64,000 bases of DNA from an uncultured Prevotellaceae bacterium. GTDB taxonomy: Bacteria; Bacteroidota; Bacteroidia; Bacteroidales; Bacteroidaceae. Each line of letters opens with the position of its first letter. Within the stretch, counting starts at the first letter, position 1. The notes below the pieces were generated by a model. The model had not been told where the DNA came from. It made no database searches and worked only from the letters and a program-made list of their open reading frames with translations. Location: contig CACYQD010000003.1 of NCBI GenBank assembly GCA_902776475.1, positions 124,001-188,000 of the forward strand, written 5' to 3'. The translations under genes and the position numbers were made by a program. Shown piece by piece: positions 52,417-60,494 of the stretch.

Positions 52417-55400
52417 TCAGAATTCCAAATTCAAACCTACATTGAAAACTCTCTGTGTGGGATAGCCAATGCCATAGCCTCCCATTTCTGGATCCCATAA
52501 CTTGAAGTCGCTGAAGCAGAACAGGTTGTTGCCTGAAGCGAAGAAGCGAAGCAGGCTCAATCCCATTTTCCTGGTGGTCTTCTCAGGCAGTGAATAACCC
52601 AGTTCCACCGTCTTCAGGCGCAGGAACGAACCGTTGCGCAGCCACCATGTCGAGTTCACGGTGTTGTTGGCAACACCTGCTGTCGATAAGCGGGGCCAGA
52701 AGGCATAGGGATCGGGATTCTCCTCACTCCAGTAGTTGCCGGCAACGAGTTTCAGCGCGTTGCGGTGGTTGGCCAGCGGCTCAATCGAGGAGGGCTGGAT
52801 GAAGAATGATGAATGGGCGGAACCCTGGAAGAAGAATGACACGTCGAGATTCTTGTATCCCGTAGAGGCACCAAAACCATAGACAATCTCAGGGTCGGTG
52901 GGATAACCGATGGCGACCATGTCCTTGGAGTTGATGACACCGTCTTTGTTGATGTCCACATACTTGATGTCACCTGCCATGTAGGTGGCTCCTGCCACCA
53001 CTTCCTGGCGTGGACTGTTTTCCACATCGTTCTGGTCGATGAAAAGGCGCTCGGCCACGTAGCCCCATTGCTGGCTCAGGTTGTAGCCGAAACGGTTGCG
53101 CCAGGGCTCGGGATAAATCAGGTCGCCGCCACGGATGTACTTGCTGGTCGTGTAGGTGTAGTTGAAACGGGTCTGCAACCACCATTTCGGAGTGATGCTC
53201 CAGTTGATGTCGCAGGAGGCGTCGATACCGTGCTTGCTGGTCTTGCCCATGTTGGCGTAGATGTCGGCAGTGGCACCCATGGCAAGGGGTACGCTGCCCA
53301 TCCGCTGGTAGATGTCGTCGCGGTCCTCGCGGAAATACTCCACCTGAATGGTGGCCTTGTGCAGGAAGTCCATCTCAATGCCGTAGTTCTGCATCTTGGC
53401 GGCCTCCCATCCAATATTCGAGTTGGCATAGCGGTTGATGGAGTAACCGTTGTAGGTGACATCAAAATCCTGTCCCCAAGCGTAACCCTGACCACTGTTG
53501 CTGGTGTTGACATCGGCAAGATAGTAGAAACGCTGGCTTGTTGACATGATGTTGTCATTGCCGACCAGACCGTAACTGGCCTTGAACTTGAACATCGGGA
53601 ACAGCTTCTTCAATGCGGAATTCTCCCAGAATTTCTCGTTGGAGATGATATAGCCAAGACCTATCGAGGGGAAGAAGCCCCAACGGTGGTTGCGGTCAAA
53701 CTTCTCGGAACCATTGTAACCGAAGTTGGCTTCCAGGTAATAACGCTCGCCAAAACTGTAGGTGAAACGTCCTGACAGACCCAGCGTACGGATGGGAAGT
53801 GAACCGAAGGCTCCTCCTTGGTTGCCAAGCAACTGCTCCTTCATCTGGCCTACCAGCATTCCGCTGACGCCATGCTTGCCAAAGTCGCGGTTGTACTGCA
53901 CGGCCACCTCAAAGTAATAGGAACTGCTCGTGGAAAGACTCTGTGAGGGGTTGCTTAGACGGTCGGTGCCTTCCTGCACCTGGTCCAGGCTGTATTTTGT
54001 GCCCAACTCGCTCACCTCGGTTTTCAAGGCATAATAGAACGGTGTCATGGAGCGTGTGTTGGTGTTGGAACCTGTGGAGGTGAATGATGCCAGACCGCGG
54101 GCAGAGAGTCCCTCGGTGATCATCTTCAGGTCTTGCTCAATGGTGAAGATGGAGTTGCCCGTATAGGAGAAGGCGTCTGAATAGCCTACCATCATCTCGG
54201 CATAGGGGTTGGGATAGCGGACACTTCCCACATTGTTGCCGTAGAGCACATGCTCGGCGTAATACCAGGTGTTGTCTATCGACTTGTCGTAATAGGCGGG
54301 GAAGTCAACTGGGTTGGCGCGCATGATCTGGTCGAAAAGGTTGGACGTGGAGGCTGCCGGGGTGTTCGAACGGTCAAGGAGCGTATAGACCTTCACGGCT
54401 GCCTTCGTCGTCTTGGTGAGGTTCACGTCGATGTTGGCGCGGATGTTGTAGCGGTTGATGCTGATGTTGTTGTTGTAGTTGTTCACTGACGGCACCTTCA
54501 GAAGACCGTTCTCATGGGTGTAGGCGGCCGACAGATAATACTGGGCGACTTCACCACCACCCGAGGCTGTCACGGTGGCTTTGTTGTTGAAGGCTACATT
54601 CTTGAACATCATCCCATACCAGTCCACGTTGGGATAGAGCATCGGGTCAACACCATTGCGGGTGTTCTCAATCTTCTCCATCAGGTAGGCATCGCTGGTC
54701 ACACCTTGTATGTCACGCGTGCGGATGGCATAGTTGTAAAGGTTCATGTATTCCACACCGTCCACGAATTTCAGAATCTTCGTAGGAGTGGAGATTTGAG
54801 ATTCCAGACGGCCCGTGATCTTGAGTTTGCCCTTCTTTCCTGATTTGGTCGTCACCAGAATCACACCGTTGGCACCCTTCGAACCGTAGAGGGCGGTGGC
54901 GGTGGCGTCTTTCATGATCGAGAAACTGGCAATGTTCTCTGGTTCCAGACGGGCAAGGTCTTCGGTCGACATCTCAATGCCGTCGATCAGGATGAGCGGA
55001 CCGGCGAGCGAACTCTCAAGGCTGCTCACACCACGGATGAAGAAATTCGCATTGTCCTTGCCGGGTTCGCCGGTACGCTGATAAGACACGATGCCGGCGA
55101 TGCGGCCTGCCATCGTGTTCGTCAGGTTCGTACTTGGCGTGCGCAGCTCTGAGGGATTGATCGTTTCGATGGAACCGATCACGGAGTTTTTCTTCTGGCG
55201 GGAAAATGCCACGACCACCATTTCTTCAAGGGTGTTCTCATCTTCTCGCATGACCACGTCAATCTCATTGCGTTTACCCACATATTCCTTCTTCGTTGCA
55301 AAACCAACGTAGGAATACGTAATGGTATCCTTGGGCTCGGCATTCAGTGCGTATTTGCCATCTACGGAGGTGACGGTTCCGCCCGATTCCTTACCCCTTA

Positions 55401-55542
55401 CAACAACGGTGACACCAGGCAGTGGCGTGCCTTCTTTGTCAACGACAAGTCCTTTCACGATTTGCTGGGCATCTGCGGGCAATGAGCCAATGACCAACAT
55501 CAATGCTATCGCAAAGAACTGTTTTAAAGGATTCTTTCTCAT
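52417..55542 (-). CDS. SusC/RagA family TonB-dependent outer-membrane transporter
   Basis: This 1041-residue protein has a signal peptide, a carboxypeptidase-regulatory-like domain (about 28-100; VKGLVVDKEGTPLPGVTVVV), a TonB-box like EEMVVVAFSRQ, the plug (about 115-230; GPLILIDGIEM, SIMKDATATALYGSKGANGV) and a 22-strand barrel ending in RVFNVGLNLEF. With SusD it imports oligosaccharides using TonB energy. It is the first gene of the minus arm of the locus, with a -7 box at 55629-55636. Barrel length is normal. Confidence 0.97.
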   Translation of the reverse strand: MRKNPLKQFFAIALMLVIGSLPADAQQIVKGLVVDKEGTPLPGVTVVVRGKESGGTVTSVDGKYALNAEPKDTITYSYVGFATKKEYVGKRNEIDVVMREDENTLEEMVVVAFSRQKKNSVIGSIETINPSELRTPSTNLTNTMAGRIAGIVSYQRTGEPGKDNANFFIRGVSSLESSLAGPLILIDGIEMSTEDLARLEPENIASFSIMKDATATALYGSKGANGVILVTTKSGKKGKLKITGRLESQISTPTKILKFVDGVEYMNLYNYAIRTRDIQGVTSDAYLMEKIENTRNGVDPMLYPNVDWYGMMFKNVAFNNKATVTASGGGEVAQYYLSAAYTHENGLLKVPSVNNYNNNISINRYNIRANIDVNLTKTTKAAVKVYTLLDRSNTPAASTSNLFDQIMRANPVDFPAYYDKSIDNTWYYAEHVLYGNNVGSVRYPNPYAEMMVGYSDAFSYTGNSIFTIEQDLKMITEGLSARGLASFTSTGSNTNTRSMTPFYYALKTEVSELGTKYSLDQVQEGTDRLSNPSQSLSTSSSYYFEVAVQYNRDFGKHGVSGMLVGQMKEQLLGNQGGAFGSLPIRTLGLSGRFTYSFGERYYLEANFGYNGSEKFDRNHRWGFFPSIGLGYIISNEKFWENSALKKLFPMFKFKASYGLVGNDNIMSTSQRFYYLADVNTSNSGQGYAWGQDFDVTYNGYSINRYANSNIGWEAAKMQNYGIEMDFLHKATIQVEYFREDRDDIYQRMGSVPLAMGATADIYANMGKTSKHGIDASCDINWSITPKWWLQTRFNYTYTTSKYIRGGDLIYPEPWRNRFGYNLSQQWGYVAERLFIDQNDVENSPRQEVVAGATYMAGDIKYVDINKDGVINSKDMVAIGYPTDPEIVYGFGASTGYKNLDVSFFFQGSAHSSFFIQPSSIEPLANHRNALKLVAGNYWSEENPDPYAFWPRLSTAGVANNTVNSTWWLRNGSFLRLKTVELGYSLPEKTTRKMGLSLLRFFASGNNLFCFSDFKLWDPEMGGYGIGYPTQRVFNVGLNLEF

Positions 55543-55628
55543 TGAATAGGTTTTATAGTTTTATTGTTATTTGTGGTTTTATGGTAAAAGGTAATTGGGT
55601 AGTGCGATTTTAGGTTGGATTTTCGTTG

Positions 55629-55636
55629 CAAAAGTA
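55629..55636 (-). promoter_or_regulatory. -7 element of the SusC/SusD operon
   Basis: TACTTTTG on the minus strand lies 86 bp upstream of the SusC start, leaving a long 5' leader. No clear TTTG partner is at 19-21 bp, consistent with a promoter that needs an activator. Confidence 0.5.
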
Positions 55637-55759
55637 ATAAAAACAAGGATACGTGATTCGACGAAAATCCGAAAAGTAGATTAGCAACACAGGTGTTTTT
55701 GCTTATGTTGCTAATCCACAGCCACTTACGATGATGGCGCAATGGCCCAAAAGTAGATT

Positions 55760-57454
55760 TTAAAAAGGCTTTTGAGTGTTGCCGATTTGCTTTACGGCGT
55801 CTTCAAACTCATCTCTTGAACCGATAGCGGCGTTTTTTACGGTCGATCGGTAGTTGTAAATGGTGTGGACGGAGTAATTCATGAATTCAGCAATCTTTGA
55901 ACTGTCGGTGATGCCCAGGCGTATCAATGCGAATATGCGCAGTTCCGGAGTGAGTGATTTTGATTTTGGGGGGATGATACGGCATTCTGGCCGAAGGAGG
56001 GCGTTGAATTCATCAATGAATGTGGGAAGGATATTGAGGAAGGCGACATCGAAGTTTCGCAGCAACTCATCGAAATGCCTCGACTTCATCTCACGCATCT
56101 TGCTCGGCGACAAAAAAGCGGAGAGCTGGCCGCTCTTTTGCTTCTTCACGACGGTGGAGCGGAATGTCTCTATCTCCGTGATGTAATCGGAACAGAGCGT
56201 GAGGAAGTTGCCCAGATAGACTTCTTTCATGCGGTTGCTCTCGTTGAGCATGTTGTAACTCTCGTGGAGCTTTTCTATCGTTTGCTGCAATTCATTGTTC
56301 AACTTGACCAGTTCCTGGTTGTTCTCGTCCAATTTCTTACGGGCAACCTTGAGTCTGCGCATCTGCCGGATGACATACAAAACGGCGATGGCCAGAAGCA
56401 GCGCAAGTACGCCGGCCAAAACGAGCATCACACTCAGTTTGTGGTTCTGGTTGTTGGTCATCAACTGATAGTTGTGTGCGATGTTGTTGAGAATGTCTAT
56501 GCTCTGGAGGTTGCGCAGAGGTGAACTGTATTGTTGCAGACCATCCTGCGAGATGTTGATGAGAAGATACGAACGTTTCACATCGCCTTCCTCACTGAGC
56601 AGATTGGCCAGTGTCCATAACGATGCCTGGTCTTTGATGGAATGGCGGAGGTCTCCGATGGCTGACCTGATCAGCCATTGTTTCTCTTTCTCTTTATCTC
56701 CCAGGCCCTTGTAAATCAATGAGCGGAAATAAGCCACCTCGGAGTATTTCTTCGACAGCGAGTCGATATGCTCAAGCCGCTGGTCGCTGTATTTCAGGGC
56801 TGCCGCATAGTCTTGCTGATTGCGTGCGCGGGTCTCAAGCAGGTCCAGGTAGATGTCGCTCTCGGGCAACTTGCTGTAGTATTGCTGCAGCAAATATCGG
56901 TAGCGGCCGGCTATGTCGAGATAGCTGGCATTGATCTCTTGGTCGTGTGAGTAGTATCCCGACTCACCATAAACATCCCTGCAGGCATCATAAAACAGGG
57001 GAAGGATGCTGTCGGGCAATTGGCTCTCTTCGATTTTCTTGATGATGCTCATGGCTTCGAGATAGGAACCTGTCTTGGCATAGTATTGCGCCTTGCGCAA
57101 TTTCATCCGGGTGATGATGCCTTGGTCTCCGTTCTGCTCCGCCAACTGCAGGTTGCGGTTAATATATAATATGGTGGAGTCGTAGTTGAATTTCGAATAG
57201 GCTTCGATGAGTTTGTCGGTCAGGACAATCTCTTCTTTCAATCCGCCTTTCTGACGGCGGAGTTGCTGCTTGATGGCTTCAATGTTTTTTTCATGGGCAG
57301 CATCATATTGTTGGATTTTTTTTATGGTGGAGTCCAACTGCTGCAACAAGAGCGTTGTCTGCCTGCTTTCTTCTTGAGGTGTAGGCACCCCCTTTCCCTC
57401 AATGGGAAAAAACAGGGTCAGAAAGATATAGGCTATGTATTTTATCTTGGTCAT
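55760..57454 (-). CDS. Membrane-anchored PUL regulator (DUF6377-like) with C-terminal HTH
   Basis: This 564-residue protein has a signal segment, a periplasmic TPR-like helical part (about 25-325), one membrane helix (about 338-360; VMLVLAGVLALLLAIAVLYVI), a coiled coil (about 362-420; LDENNQELVKLNNELQQTIEK) and a cytoplasmic C-terminus with a LuxR/GerE-like helix-turn-helix (about 495-550; LTPELRIFALIRLGITDSSK, MNYSVHTIYNYRSTVKN). There is no kinase domain, so signal transfer should be direct through the membrane. It lies upstream of SusC on the same strand and is divergent from the GH16-GH18 gene, making it the likely regulator of both arms. The DUF6377 name is from memory. Confidence 0.85.
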   Translation of the reverse strand: MTKIKYIAYIFLTLFFPIEGKGVPTPQEESRQTTLLLQQLDSTIKKIQQYDAAHEKNIEAIKQQLRRQKGGLKEEIVLTDKLIEAYSKFNYDSTILYINRNLQLAEQNGDQGIITRMKLRKAQYYAKTGSYLEAMSIIKKIEESQLPDSILPLFYDACRDVYGESGYYSHDQEINASYLDIAGRYRYLLQQYYSKLPESDIYLDLLETRARNQQDYAAALKYSDQRLEHIDSLSKKYSEVAYFRSLIYKGLGDKEKEKQWLIRSAIGDLRHSIKDQASLWTLANLLSEEGDVKRSYLLINISQDGLQQYSSPLRNLQSIDILNNIAHNYQLMTNNQNHKLSVMLVLAGVLALLLAIAVLYVIRQMRRLKVARKKLDENNQELVKLNNELQQTIEKLHESYNMLNESNRMKEVYLGNFLTLCSDYITEIETFRSTVVKKQKSGQLSAFLSPSKMREMKSRHFDELLRNFDVAFLNILPTFIDEFNALLRPECRIIPPKSKSLTPELRIFALIRLGITDSSKIAEFMNYSVHTIYNYRSTVKNAAIGSRDEFEDAVKQIGNTQKPF

Positions 57455-57500
57455 GACAAGGTCGGAAATATAGTGTTGTTCATATTTTATATCGATTTCG

Positions 57501-57534
57501 CAAAGTTATATAAAAAAAGAGATATGTGGGCAAA
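57501..57534 (-). promoter_or_regulatory. Promoter of the PUL regulator
   Basis: On the minus strand TTTG (57531-57534), a 22-bp spacer and TAACTTTG (57501-57508), 46 bp upstream of the ATG at 57454. Confidence 0.5.
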
Positions 57535-57694
57535 AGTTGATGGGTATTTTTTCATTTTCTTGCTTTTTTCGTGAAAGAGGGCATGAACATTCATCTACTT
57601 TTTTGTGTTTTGACGAGGAGTGGCAACTTTTTGATTACCAAATCAATAAAGGTGGTCCATCGTTCCTTTGAATCCACTATGGCAGGGGTTGACC

Positions 57695-57725
57695 TTTGAA
57701 TGCACCCCTTTTTTCATTACTTTTG
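57695..57725 (+). promoter_or_regulatory. Promoter of the GH16-GH18 gene and plus arm
   Basis: TTTG (57695-57698), a 19-bp spacer and TACTTTTG (57718-57725), 33 bp from the ATG at 57759. This is one of the best consensus matches in the window. Nothing else is evident between 57535 and 57694. Confidence 0.65.
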
Positions 57726-57758
57726 CACTATCGTGATCTTTACCAGAGTACTTAAACT

Positions 57759-60452
57759 ATGAAGATGCAAAATACCAAGAAAATTGACAGGGTCAGACGT
57801 GCCTTGATTTCATTCCTGCTTCTCTTCGCCACGGTGGCGGGTCAGGCTCAGACCGGTTCGGGGTTGGAAACCACCCACGATGAGTCGGGGTTTGTACCCG
57901 AAGGCTATCAGCTGGACTGGAACGATGAGTTTGATGGCAGCGAACTGAATACCAATGACTGGAAATTTGAGATACAGGACCCGGGATGGGTCAATAACGA
58001 ACTCCAGCGGTATGTCGGAAAGACTTTCAGAGGCCATAAGGTGGTGTTCGTGGAGGACGGCCACCTCACCATCCGCGCTCAGAAAGTGGAGGATCAGATT
58101 GTGTCTGGACGCATCAATGCCCGTCCTTCACAGGGATGGCGCTATGGTTATTTCGAGGCGCGCATCAAACTGCCCAAGGGAAAAGGCACTTGGCCCGCTT
58201 TCTGGATGATGCCGGTGAACGTGGATTGGGCGACCAATCCCTGGCCTCGTTGTGGGGAGATTGATATCATGGAAGAGGTGGGCTACGCTCCCGGCCATGT
58301 GTCTTCTTCTATCCACTGTGAGGCATACAACCATACGGCCAATACTCAGAAGACTCATTCCGTGTATGTGCCTACAGCTGAGGAGGAATACCATATTTAC
58401 GGCATGGAATGGACCTCGGAGAGACTGTCATTCTTCATCGATGGACAGAAGCACATGGAGTTTCTCAAGGAGAGCGACGACCATTCGGTCTGGCCCTTCC
58501 ATTACGCCTTCCATCCCATCCTCAACTTGGCATGGGGTGGTTCATGGGGTGGAGCGCAGGGCGTCGACGAGTCTGCTCTACCCACCGAGTTGCTTGTGGA
58601 TTACGTAAGGATCTATAAAAAGCCCATGCCGGAGACGGCCAAGAAAATCGTGGCCTATGTCACATCATGGTCTTCGGTGCCCGTTGACCCGAATGTCATG
58701 ACCCATATCAACTATGCTTTCGGGGGTATCGACAACAATGCGCATGTCATGGTGGACGGCAAGAACCGCTTCCTCGAGGTCGTGGCACTGAAGGAGAAAA
58801 ACCCGTCACTGAAGGTGCTGCTGAGCATTGGAGGATGGGGCAGGGGCAACTTCACGCCCGTCGCTGCAGATGAGGCCAAGAGGAAGGAATTCGCCAAGTC
58901 TTGTTCTGAGTTCTGCGACCAATATGGTATCGATGGCATAGATATCGACTGGGAGTTTCCAGGAAACAACTCCTCGGGTGAGTCTTCCCCGCAGAATGAG
59001 AAAAACAATTACACACTGCTGATGCGTGACCTCCGCGAGGCTCTGGGGAATGACCGTTTGCTCACCATGGCTTCAGCCGCCAGTCCGGGATATTATGATT
59101 ATCCATCGCTCATCGGGTATCTGGATTTCGTCAATGTCATGACCTACGACATGGCAAGTCCGCCCAACCACCATTCGGCGCTCTATCGTGGCGGCGTAGT
59201 GGGAAATGGGTGGCTGGTGGCGCATGAGTCCATCCAAGAACATCTCAGGGCCGGGGTTCCTGCCGAGAAACTGGTCATGGGACTGGCTTTCTATGGCAAT
59301 GGCAATGCCGACGGCAGTGGCTCTGCCAATCAGATATCATTGCAGGAAATCGAGAATGGCATTGCTGATGGCAAATGGACCGACCATTGGGATGATGTGG
59401 CGAAGGTGCCGTATGTGACCAACAAAAACGGCCAGTTTGTGTATGGTTACGACAATGCGAGGTCGCTCACGGGCAAATGTCAGTATATCGTCGACAACGA
59501 CTTGGCCGGAGGCATGTATTGGGAATATGCCAACGACAATCTGATGGGAACGGAGCGCAACACAGTGTTCGACTGTCTCGTGGGAAATGCTGTCCAGAAG
59601 GAGAACCTATTTTTGGGAGGACTGCCTCTGGAGTATGTCGGAGCCAACAGATATGGCCATGTCTTCGACATGGTTCAGAACAACACCTACATGGCTGAAG
59701 GTGCTGAGGAGATGAACGACGACAGTTGGTATTTCAATCCCGATTTCTTTGAGAGGACAGATGATGGCTCATACCGTTTCAGGGCTGTTTCCGGGAAATA
59801 TGACATCAGCGCCGATTTCAACAACCATTGTTTCCATGTCGTTCCACTCGATGAACAGGGGAAACCGCTCACCTACAGCGTGCAGGATGGGAAAGGATGC
59901 ATCTGGCTTATCGGTGCCAATTCGAGTTGCGGAAAACCGTCCTACATTCCAGGCAATGACGACGGCTGGACCGAGAGCAGGGCATTGCCTCTGGCCAGGA
60001 TAGACGACACCCACCACCAGATCACTTTTGAGGTGGGACGTCAGCTCAATCCTGCGAAAGTGAATTTCAAATTTTTCCATCAGAATTCATTTGGAAATGG
60101 TGGCAATGACGAGTTCACTCCTTTCACCGACCCCAAAATCACGACCACCAGCGATGTCTTTTATGTCAACTTCAACACACCCGACTGCGGCAACGTGAAA
60201 CTCCGCTCCGGAAAGACACTGACCCCGGGCGACATCTATGTCTTCACCATCGACACGAGCGACACCTCGCATGTCATCCTGTCGACAGAGAACATCACAA
60301 CGGGCATGGACGACGTGCCGTCTGTCTCCACGGACCGAAAAGGCGCTTGTTTTGACCTCATGGGCAGGAGAGTGGGTAGCATGGCTCCGAAGACCAACGG
60401 ACAAAACCCCAAGCAAATCATCATAGTCGATGGCAGGAAAGTGGTAAGATAA
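57759..60452 (+). CDS. Fused GH16 beta-glucanase and GH18 chitinase with C-terminal repeat domain
   Basis: This 897-residue secreted protein has a signal peptide (ALISFLLLFATVAGQAQ). A GH16 laminarinase-like domain (about 40-287) has the catalytic core GEIDIMEEVG (Glu167, Asp169, Glu172). A GH18 domain (about 290-620) has LLSIGGWGRGNF and DGIDIDWEFP (Asp395, Asp397, catalytic Glu399). A C-terminal segment (about 640-850) repeats motifs of the 769-residue protein (CIWLIGANSSCGKPSY, KVNFKFFHQNSFG). The tail KQIIIVDGRKVVR resembles a type IX secretion signal. All key residues are intact in both catalytic domains. The enzyme should cut beta-1,3-glucan and chitin, polymers linked to one another in fungal walls. 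Confidence 0.92.
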   Translation: MKMQNTKKIDRVRRALISFLLLFATVAGQAQTGSGLETTHDESGFVPEGYQLDWNDEFDGSELNTNDWKFEIQDPGWVNNELQRYVGKTFRGHKVVFVEDGHLTIRAQKVEDQIVSGRINARPSQGWRYGYFEARIKLPKGKGTWPAFWMMPVNVDWATNPWPRCGEIDIMEEVGYAPGHVSSSIHCEAYNHTANTQKTHSVYVPTAEEEYHIYGMEWTSERLSFFIDGQKHMEFLKESDDHSVWPFHYAFHPILNLAWGGSWGGAQGVDESALPTELLVDYVRIYKKPMPETAKKIVAYVTSWSSVPVDPNVMTHINYAFGGIDNNAHVMVDGKNRFLEVVALKEKNPSLKVLLSIGGWGRGNFTPVAADEAKRKEFAKSCSEFCDQYGIDGIDIDWEFPGNNSSGESSPQNEKNNYTLLMRDLREALGNDRLLTMASAASPGYYDYPSLIGYLDFVNVMTYDMASPPNHHSALYRGGVVGNGWLVAHESIQEHLRAGVPAEKLVMGLAFYGNGNADGSGSANQISLQEIENGIADGKWTDHWDDVAKVPYVTNKNGQFVYGYDNARSLTGKCQYIVDNDLAGGMYWEYANDNLMGTERNTVFDCLVGNAVQKENLFLGGLPLEYVGANRYGHVFDMVQNNTYMAEGAEEMNDDSWYFNPDFFERTDDGSYRFRAVSGKYDISADFNNHCFHVVPLDEQGKPLTYSVQDGKGCIWLIGANSSCGKPSYIPGNDDGWTESRALPLARIDDTHHQITFEVGRQLNPAKVNFKFFHQNSFGNGGNDEFTPFTDPKITTTSDVFYVNFNTPDCGNVKLRSGKTLTPGDIYVFTIDTSDTSHVILSTENITTGMDDVPSVSTDRKGACFDLMGRRVGSMAPKTNGQNPKQIIIVDGRKVVR

Positions 60453-60494
60453 TCCTTTATGACGAATCATACTTATTTAATACGCAAAATACTT

